From: DATDCV01 sp036524155
GTDB taxonomy: Bacteria > Verrucomicrobiota > Verrucomicrobiia > Limisphaerales > UBA8199
Direction of reading: 5' to 3'
DNA: 15,729 bases
NCBI GenBank assembly: GCA_036524155.1
Contig: DATDCV010000475.1
Span: 1-15,729 of the forward strand
Shown here: piece after piece, positions 9,001 through 13,364 of the stretch
Position numbering within the stretch: position 1 is the first letter of the stretch
Layout of the letters: each line of letters opens with the position of its first letter
Made by a program: the position numbers and the translations under genes
The notes under the pieces: generated by a model
Seen by the model: the letters and a program-made list of their open reading frames with translations, nothing else
What the model was told of the DNA's origin: nothing
Databases searched by the model: none

Positions 9001-9830
9001 AAATGGTTGACGCCGCCTATTTCACCGCGAGCCGCTTTCCCCTGGCGTTTTATCTGGGCAGCGAAAACTACGTCAAAACCGTCATTACCCCCGGCGACGG
9101 CAAGACGGCCATCTCGCGCTACCTGGCCGGCGGCGGGACGCTGGTGGTGCTGGCGACCGGGCCATTCCCTTTCTATTACGGTTATGGTCCCAATGACCAA
9201 CCGGGCGCTGCCGACCCGCTCCTCCCCGCGCTCGGTCTGCCCATCTATAACGCGTTCGAGCAGGCCCCGCCGAGCCTGAGCATGGTGGTTTCCACCAACC
9301 AAAGCATCCTCCATTCTGTCGCCTCCATTTTCCCCTTTCCACCCGGCGATCCGCGGCTCCGGCCGGTCAAGCGCAGCCAGGTATCGCCTTTGAACCGTTA
9401 CGTGCCGTGGCTGACGGTCACCAATATGGCCGGAACGGGCTACGGAGATGCGGGTTGTTGGATCGTGTTCGGCACCGGCTCTGCCAGCGGCGGCAAGATT
9501 CTCTACCTCTGGTCCTCGCTGCTCTCCGGTCCGCAGGGACCGGCGCTGATGGCAGACGCCGTCAGTTGGGTGATTGATGCGACGCTTCGTACCCCGGCGC
9601 CGCGGTTTAACTACATCAATCGCTTGCCTCCTAACTCACTGGCCCTCAATTTCTCAGCCCTCCCGAACCTGGCCTACGCCCTGCAATACACCAACACGCT
9701 CACCGGCAGCACCGGCCCCTGGCCGCTGCTGCAGGAATTCGGCAGTTCACCAGTGGATCGTTCGCTCTCTTACACGAGCTCGATCTCCGCTGTCCAAACC
9801 CGATTCTTCCGGATCTGGGCCAGGCCTTGA
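6042..9830 (+). CDS. Large exported protein of unknown function (helical-toroid-like plus GATase-like domains)
   Basis: It encodes 1262 residues from the ATG with the GAGGG site. The N-terminus is a Sec-type signal peptide: MRPNEKLMIYEKGG, then a hydrophobic core (LCLIACLSLFWAV) and a likely cut after PARGA. A beta-rich N-terminal region follows (about 35-290). Residues about 350-600 are helix-rich with regularly spaced aromatic residues (NSEGWYTARVLVELYRYDRQ, NEVNWNIDALTQVYVHTGDPR), like the alpha/alpha toroids of glycosidases and polysaccharide lyases. A second beta region follows (about 650-830). Residues about 920-1180 resemble a class I glutamine amidotransferase-like fold (AFYLGSENYVKTVI, YLAGGGTLVVLATG) with no obvious nucleophilic cysteine at the elbow. 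The end (1193-1262) matches the C-terminal module of the upstream giant protein (ALQYTNTL... RFFRIWARP). I do not recognise a named family; a carbohydrate-active role is inference only. It may be exported together with its upstream neighbour. Confidence 0.85.
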   Translation: MRPNEKLMIYEKGGLCLIACLSLFWAVTLPARGANPVLTVAAVGSQGFDVRADGVLVAPIRLAANGAIVADQTSATSTSVRLSALRAKDSAAVTFAPDDFVSITIPPAGSAVWEPVVQFKLTIRGFDTNKWLALFSGGPAPFHFLVCPLPTAKVWHQRGWLNATPVDDPFPLLQDVHVGSPEISCLWNTNWSYICPVGGHSIPMIGLWDPEAGLYVGYDFQGARVADGSERYIATAYCWRQDGTTNFVTLAYPHGGLRFGQKVYPRGGEVLASWFHLEIDNNLPGTEDPNERFQARLFERYTNALPAVPAMNDMAWIPGSARRQTFPNPPGLTLYGTDNGSVFRPPSAVVLRGWTGHREMPIDTAVDNGNLTGVVGARAQADYLLTNFARVFTAGGDTCLYWTKPLAGAWYPEWGGTNVTSLHNSEGWYTARVLVELYRYDRQRGVQNPVYLQAIDRLFNWAKHFVWSRNEFDDVPSSPFAIGSTLCSAFLLDYYFTFKDDAVRAASAALALRLAGNVTWRYLQCWAMDSDRSDAAVDSAFIAEPNSGRDWAALGCANEVNWNIDALTQVYVHTGDPRMSYYLRGMLQRWPALYRPIYQPSIAQYGSDSLTEGYGIFDGAGPGRGGRYDYGFTEPLPFNEPIGASVLRIIAGARACIAFNKGGTGKDVADYRTDGNGNCSFRVVANTSPFFDATFSYPFVDISRLTVTRRRGTQFVTLGPSLLQHPSQSPSSLYFVQLMTGDVITIGNISTNSPVIVTPTPLVYDESAVQSVTNGLFVSLGLPGTSLLAQDWSDPNSFAGLVPGLRWVCGVPYQQRLKGATNLVPAAASGAYAVVVAYSPPTDQTLTAAPRVVLDDGTPLPLHGQPAPAWRAWPMLFNRRVLVDYALLPAGRSVQQVDPKGALVMDLTVFMGNQTTWQAFESTLTNAGAAFAIEEQQRQMLLALRASYAQLPSDKMALLPLSTSGAAANFAALTGLSLKWRSLTETQMVDAAYFTASRFPLAFYLGSENYVKTVITPGDGKTAISRYLAGGGTLVVLATGPFPFYYGYGPNDQPGAADPLLPALGLPIYNAFEQAPPSLSMVVSTNQSILHSVASIFPFPPGDPRLRPVKRSQVSPLNRYVPWLTVTNMAGTGYGDAGCWIVFGTGSASGGKILYLWSSLLSGPQGPALMADAVSWVIDATLRTPAPRFNYINRLPPNSLALNFSALPNLAYALQYTNTLTGSTGPWPLLQEFGSSPVDRSLSYTSSISAVQTRFFRIWARP

Positions 9831-9934
9831 AGTTTTTTCACTTTTCTTGGCTGACACAGCGGCTATGATGCGCGTTCGGACGGCCCAAATCACGGCCGGT
9901 GACTGAACTGAATATTGAAACTGAAAGCAAACCT

Positions 9935-10900
9935 ATGCCACTGACACATACCAAAGAGTTGTTCGCCAAGGCGCTTAAGGGCAAATACGCCATCGGTGCC
10001 TTCAACGTCAACAACATGGAGCTGCTCCAGGCTATCGTCGAAGCCTGCGAAGAGGAAAAAGCTCCGGTCATGCTGCAGATTTCCAAGGGCGCTCGCGGTT
10101 ATGCCAACCCCGTGTACCTTAAAAAACTGATCGAAGCCGCCGTCAGCCTGTCCACGATTCCCATCGCCGTCCACCTGGACCACGGTGACACGTTCGAGCT
10201 GTGCAAAGATTGCATCGACGAGGGATTCACCAGCGTCATGATCGATGCCAGCCACGAAACGTTCGACAAGAACATCGAGATTTGCCGCCGGGTCGTGGAA
10301 TATGCCCATAAGCACAACTGCGTCGTCGAGGGCGAACTGGGGCACCTGGTCGGCGCCCAATTTGACGAGGGCGAGGAAGGCGGGAAATTCTCGACCAGCG
10401 GCCATTACACGAACCCGGACCAGGCAGTCGAGTTCGTTCGGCGTTCCGGCGTCGATTCACTGGCGATTGCCATTGGAAACTCTCATGGCGCCTACAAATT
10501 CAAGGGTGAGCAGCACCTCGACCTCGAACGGCTCAAGGCCATCAAGAAGGCGCTGATGGACGCCGGCCTGGGCGATTATCCGCTCGTCCTGCACGGTGCC
10601 TCGAGCGTGCCCAAAGATCTCGTCGAAGAAATCAACAAATACGGCGGCAAGCTCGGCACCGATGCCGCCGGTGTGCCTGAAGCCGATATCGAAATCGCCC
10701 GCCGCGTTGGCTGCACCAAGGTGAACATTGATACCGACCTGCGCCTCGCGCTCACAGCCGGCATCCGCAAGGTCTTCGCCGAGGCCCCCAAAGAATTCGA
10801 TCCCCGCAAGTACCTCAGCCCCGCACGCGCCCGCGTTAAGGAACTGGTCCGCCATAAGGTCCGGGACGTGCTCTGCTGTGCCGGCCACGCCTTTGATTAG
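9935..10900 (+). CDS. fba: Class II fructose-bisphosphate aldolase
   Basis: The zinc-dependent aldolase interconverts fructose 1,6-bisphosphate with dihydroxyacetone phosphate and glyceraldehyde 3-phosphate in cytosolic glycolysis and gluconeogenesis. The 321-residue product opens MPLTHTKELFAKALKGKYAIGAFNVNN, the standard class II start, so the ATG at 9935 is preferred over the in-frame GTG at 9899. HLDHGD places the candidate catalytic Asp82 and zinc ligand His83. VVEGELG, NSHGAYKF, VLHGASSVP (zinc-binding His region) and NIDTDLR (phosphate and substrate binding) follow in the expected order. The related tagatose-bisphosphate aldolases share these motifs, so the substrate is not absolutely certain. 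A weak GAAAG lies 7 bases before the start. The 104-bp gap from the preceding gene holds no convincing promoter. Confidence 0.95.
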   Translation: MPLTHTKELFAKALKGKYAIGAFNVNNMELLQAIVEACEEEKAPVMLQISKGARGYANPVYLKKLIEAAVSLSTIPIAVHLDHGDTFELCKDCIDEGFTSVMIDASHETFDKNIEICRRVVEYAHKHNCVVEGELGHLVGAQFDEGEEGGKFSTSGHYTNPDQAVEFVRRSGVDSLAIAIGNSHGAYKFKGEQHLDLERLKAIKKALMDAGLGDYPLVLHGASSVPKDLVEEINKYGGKLGTDAAGVPEADIEIARRVGCTKVNIDTDLRLALTAGIRKVFAEAPKEFDPRKYLSPARARVKELVRHKVRDVLCCAGHAFD

Positions 10901-10908
10901 GCCCATAG

Positions 10909-10929
10909 CCCGGATACTCCAGTCTCCGG
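10909..10929 (+). terminator. Weak hairpin after the aldolase gene
   Basis: CCGGA (10909-10913) pairs with TCCGG (10925-10929), 8 bases after the fba stop, with a possible inner ACT/AGT pairing. No T-run follows directly. A second hairpin, GCGGGA/TCCCGC (10981-10986 with 10995-11000), lies further down and could share the role. Confidence 0.25.
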
Positions 10930-10953
10930 CAGCGCTTAGCGGTTTCTCTCCCA

Positions 10954-10981
10954 TTAGCACCCTGCAGAAAAGGGGTGTCAG
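10954..10981. promoter_or_regulatory. Degenerate CIRCE-like inverted repeat
   Basis: TTAGCACCC matches 8 of 9 bases of the left arm of the HrcA operator CIRCE (TTAGCACTC). Ten bases later GGGTGTCAG keeps only part of the right arm; CACCC and GGGTG can pair. The spacing is one base longer than the usual nine, and the site is about 270 bases before the first Hsp20 gene. It is a speculative call. Confidence 0.2.
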
Positions 10982-11190
10982 CGGGAGCCGTAAATCCCGC
11001 GTTCTGCCTGCTCGCACTTTATCTCTGTCCACTGGGGTGCGAGGACTTTGAAACTGCGACAAGTTGACACATGCTCCGTTCTCATCAAGGCAACTATATG
11101 CGTCATTATGGCTCAATAATCAATCGTTAGAATTCTGCTCCAATAACGCAATATGCTAATTAGTAATCTGTTATGTCGTATCAAGAATGT

Positions 11191-11206
11191 TGGCACCTTG
11201 AAAGCT
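11191..11206 (+). promoter_or_regulatory. Candidate sigma-54 (-24/-12) promoter of the Hsp20 genes
   Basis: TGGCACCTTGAAAGCT has the sigma-54 hallmark GG (11192-11193) and GC (11204-11205) separated by exactly 10 bases, with a perfect TGGCAC block at -24 and AAGC in place of TTGC at -12. Transcription would start near 11217, leaving a leader of about 35 bases before the ATG. An overlapping CTTGAAA (11197-11203) resembles the -35 box of heat-shock sigma-32, but no matching -10 box follows. Confidence 0.32.
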
Positions 11207-11251
11207 GTTTATTTCAGAGGTTAGAGTAACAAACAATTAAAGACAAAGACT

Positions 11252-11716
11252 ATGAACAGCTTGATTAGATGGCAACGACCTACTTTGAGCATGTGGCCTG
11301 GTTTCGGACGGCTGACGGATTTACGCGATGAAATCGATCGGTTGTTCGAAGCGCCTTTGGCCGAACTGACACGGACCTCCCAGATCCTGAGCGGCTGGAC
11401 GCCGGCACTCGACCTGTATGAGGACAAAGACAATGTATACGTCCGGGTGGAACTGCCTGGACTGAAGAAAGAAGACATCGATCTTTCGCTGCACAACGGA
11501 AGTCTGAGTGTTTCCGGCGAGCGCAAGAGCGAGGACACCTATAAGGACGCGGAAGTTTACCGCGCCGAGCGCTTCTACGGGAAGTTCCAGCGGACTGTCA
11601 CGTTTCCGACCCCGGTCGCGGCAGACAAGGCCAAAGCCGAGTACAGGGATGGGATTTTGACGGTGACGGTGCCCAAAGCGGAAGAGGCCAAACCCAAACA
11701 CATCGAACTGAAGTAA
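11252..11716 (+). CDS. Hsp20-family small heat-shock protein (first of a pair)
   Basis: This is a cytosolic ATP-independent holdase of 154 residues that would bind unfolding proteins during stress. An N-terminal arm (1-48, WPGFGRLTDLRDEIDRLFEAP) precedes an alpha-crystallin domain (about 49-145): ALDLYEDKDNVYVRVELPGL, DIDLSLHNGSLSVSGER, and the family signature AEYRDGILTVTVP. The C-terminal tail has IEL (151-153) in the place of the I-X-I oligomer-linking motif. The length is typical for bacterial Hsp20. Its ribosome binding site is weak (AAAG in the AT-rich leader). A second, more divergent Hsp20 gene follows after 71 bases, so the two are probably co-transcribed. Confidence 0.95.
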   Translation: MNSLIRWQRPTLSMWPGFGRLTDLRDEIDRLFEAPLAELTRTSQILSGWTPALDLYEDKDNVYVRVELPGLKKEDIDLSLHNGSLSVSGERKSEDTYKDAEVYRAERFYGKFQRTVTFPTPVAADKAKAEYRDGILTVTVPKAEEAKPKHIELK

Positions 11717-11730
11717 CAAAACACTATGTT

Positions 11731-11755
11731 CCGGCGGGGCGTTCAGTCCCGCCGG
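11731..11755 (+). other. GC-rich hairpin between the two Hsp20 genes
   Basis: CCGGCGGG (11731-11738) and CCCGCCGG (11748-11755) form a perfect 8-bp stem with a 9-base loop. Only a short, broken T-run follows (GATTTC), so it is more likely a partial terminator or an mRNA-stability element that sets unequal expression of the two genes than a full stop. Confidence 0.45.
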
Positions 11756-11787
11756 GGCTGATTTCAATGAAAGGATGTAACGCGAAT

Positions 11788-12159
11788 ATGAATGCTACGC
11801 TGCAAAAAGAGGTGCGCCCCAATCCGGCTCGCACGGTCGAGTTCATCGCTCCGGAAGTAAATATCTTCGAGACCAAGGACGGTTATGTCCTGCAGGCGGA
11901 GATGCCCGGGGTCAACAAAGATGGCCTCGAGGTCACGCTCGAAGACAACGAAATCACAATCGTAGGCCACCGGAACCCTCGGCCGTTGGCCGGTGAACCT
12001 TTGTTCCGGGAATCCCAGGAGGCCGACTTCCGCCGCGTGTTCGAGTTGGACCCGGCGATCGACACGGCGAAGATCTCTGCGAAGATCGAGCAGGGTGTCG
12101 TGGAGGTCGTTCTGCCGAAATCCGAGAAGGTCAAACCCCGCAAGATCACCGTGAGCTGA
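11788..12159 (+). CDS. Hsp20-family small heat-shock protein (second of a pair)
   Basis: This is a short Hsp20 of 123 residues. The ATG at 11788 (MNATLQKEV) is preferred because AAGGA (11771-11775) lies upstream, though 12 bases away. The in-frame ATG at 11767 would add MKGCNAN and is possible. The alpha-crystallin domain (about 20-115) shows VNIFETKDGYVLQAEMPGV, LEVTLEDNEITIVGHR, a FRRVFEL strand and the signature AKISAKIEQGVVEVVLP. The tail has ITV (120-122) as an I-X-V oligomerisation motif. It has almost none of the N-terminal arm of its neighbour and is clearly diverged from it, so the two may form mixed oligomers or differ in clients; that is inference. Confidence 0.92.
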   Translation: MNATLQKEVRPNPARTVEFIAPEVNIFETKDGYVLQAEMPGVNKDGLEVTLEDNEITIVGHRNPRPLAGEPLFRESQEADFRRVFELDPAIDTAKISAKIEQGVVEVVLPKSEKVKPRKITVS

Positions 12160-12196
12160 GCCTTTCGCCAAGGGTTGGGTGTTTGTGCGACTACAG

Positions 12197-12225
12197 CAGG
12201 TCCCGTGATTTGTCCACGGGACCTG
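12197..12225. terminator. Bidirectional terminator between hsp20 and galT
   Basis: A perfect 11-bp stem, CAGGTCCCGTG (12197-12207) with CACGGGACCTG (12215-12225), encloses a 7-base loop. It sits 37 bases after the Hsp20 stop and 2 bases beyond the galT stop on the other strand. The + side is followed by TCTTATTG, a modest T-rich tail. Its position between convergent genes fits termination in both directions. Confidence 0.72.
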
Positions 12226-12227
12226 TC

Positions 12228-13268
12228 TTATTGCCGGCCCAGGTAGTGCTGCCCGCTCACTCTCCGCAGTCGGTCGGCGGCTTGCTCGGGCGTCAGGTCT
12301 CGCTGCGCTTCGGCAAGCATTTCGTAGCCGACCATGAACTTCCTGACCGTCGCGGAACGCAGCAGCGGCGGATAGAAGTGAGCGTGGAGCTGCCAATGCC
12401 TGAAGTCGCCTTCCGTGGTGGGGGCGCCGTGCCAGCCCATCGAATAGGGGAATGAAACTTCGAACAGGTTATCGTACCGGATAAGCAGCCGTTGCAGGAT
12501 CTCAGCCAGGCTGTCGCGTTCGGGATCCGAGAGCTCGGGCACCCGCTTGACGTGGCGGAGCGGCAGCAACAGCATTTCGAACGGCCAAATCGCCCAGAAA
12601 GGAACCACGGCCGCCCAGTGTTCGTTCTGAACCACCACCCGGGTGCCAGCCTCGACCTCCCGTTGCGCGAGGTCCAACACCAGCGGCGACCCGTGCTGGT
12701 CGTAATACAGCCGTTGCTGCCGGTCTTCCGCGGCTGGCTCGTTGGGGAGAAAGCTGCCGGCCCACACCTGCCCGTGCGGATGCGGGTTCGAGCAACCCAT
12801 TGCCGCGCCTTTGTTCTCGAAGAGTTGCACCCATTGGTGTTTCGCTCCGAGGTCCATCACCTGTTCGGCCCAGACATCCACCACGCGCCGAATGCCCGGC
12901 ACGCTCATTTGTGCCAGGGTGAGGTCGTGTCGCGGGGAGAAACAAACCACACGGCACTCGCCGCGCGCGGGTTCGACGCGAAACAGCGGGTCTCCCGCGG
13001 TCTCGCTCGAGGGAGTGTCCGGCAGCAGCGCCGAGAAATCGTTGGTGAAGACAAAGGTGTGGTCGTATTTCGGGTTCAGGGCGTCGCCAGCGCGCTTGTT
13101 GCCCGGGCACAGGTAACACTGCGGGTCGTAGGCCGGTCGCTGGTCCGCGGATGCGCGCTCGACCTGCCCGTGCCAGGGCCGCTTGGTTCGATGCGGTGAA
13201 ACCAGCATGAATTCACCCCGCAACGGATTATACCTTCGATGCGGATGGTCCTCAGGATTGAACTTCAT
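12228..13268 (-). CDS. galT: Galactose-1-phosphate uridylyltransferase
   Basis: This cytosolic Leloir-pathway enzyme transfers UMP from UDP-glucose to galactose 1-phosphate. The 346-residue length is typical. The active-site signature NPHPHGQVW places the nucleophile at His165. Cys51 and Cys54 (CYLCPGNKR), His114 (SPRHDLTL) and His163 correspond to the zinc ligands known from the E. coli enzyme. NPLRGEFMLVSPHR at the start, FENKGAAMGCSNPHPHG in the middle and HWQLHAHFYPPLLRS near the end are all standard, so it should be active. No galK or galE is visible nearby. It is convergent with the Hsp20 pair and divergent from the rhamnosidase, with only 96 bp between the two starts. The ribosome binding site is weak (GAG just before the ATG). 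Confidence 0.96.
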   Translation of the reverse strand: MKFNPEDHPHRRYNPLRGEFMLVSPHRTKRPWHGQVERASADQRPAYDPQCYLCPGNKRAGDALNPKYDHTFVFTNDFSALLPDTPSSETAGDPLFRVEPARGECRVVCFSPRHDLTLAQMSVPGIRRVVDVWAEQVMDLGAKHQWVQLFENKGAAMGCSNPHPHGQVWAGSFLPNEPAAEDRQQRLYYDQHGSPLVLDLAQREVEAGTRVVVQNEHWAAVVPFWAIWPFEMLLLPLRHVKRVPELSDPERDSLAEILQRLLIRYDNLFEVSFPYSMGWHGAPTTEGDFRHWQLHAHFYPPLLRSATVRKFMVGYEMLAEAQRDLTPEQAADRLRRVSGQHYLGRQ

Positions 13269-13364
13269 ACTCTGCCGCTAAACTTTCGGGTTTTGGCAGA
13301 CGAGGCAACTTCAAAAGAGGAGTTTCGGCTTTCATTCCCTCCGGTTCTTTTGCTGAATGGCGCC
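13269..13364. promoter_or_regulatory. Divergent galT / rhamnosidase promoter region
   Basis: These 96 bases separate two start codons that point away from each other, so both promoters must lie here or overlap the coding ends. No convincing -35/-10 pair is visible on either strand, and the rhamnosidase has no clear ribosome binding site. A short out-of-phase ATG at 13357 stops after three codons, overlapping the start at 13365. Confidence 0.4.

Larger units (their letters stand above)
10901..11251. other. 350-bp intergenic region, AT-rich in its second half
   Basis: The first 140 bases are GC-rich and carry three short inverted repeats (10909-10929, 10958-10977 and 10981-11000). From about 11085 to 11250 the sequence becomes clearly AT-rich, unlike the rest of the window. 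That part contains the palindrome CTAATTAG (11156-11163) and two related segments, CAATAATCAAT (11114-11124) and CAATAACGCAAT (11141-11152). No reading frame here looks like a gene. It is most likely the control region of the Hsp20 genes. Confidence 0.55.

Noticed and set aside
9847..9869. TTGGCT and TATGAT as a possible promoter of the aldolase.
   Set aside because: The boxes are only 11 bases apart, too close for a sigma-70 promoter.
9899..9934. A GTG start for the aldolase.
   Set aside because: The 12 extra residues do not resemble the family's N-terminus, while MPLTHTKEL at 9935 does.
12492..13199. A 235-codon open frame on the plus strand.
   Set aside because: It is a shadow of galT, which has all its catalytic and zinc residues on the other strand.
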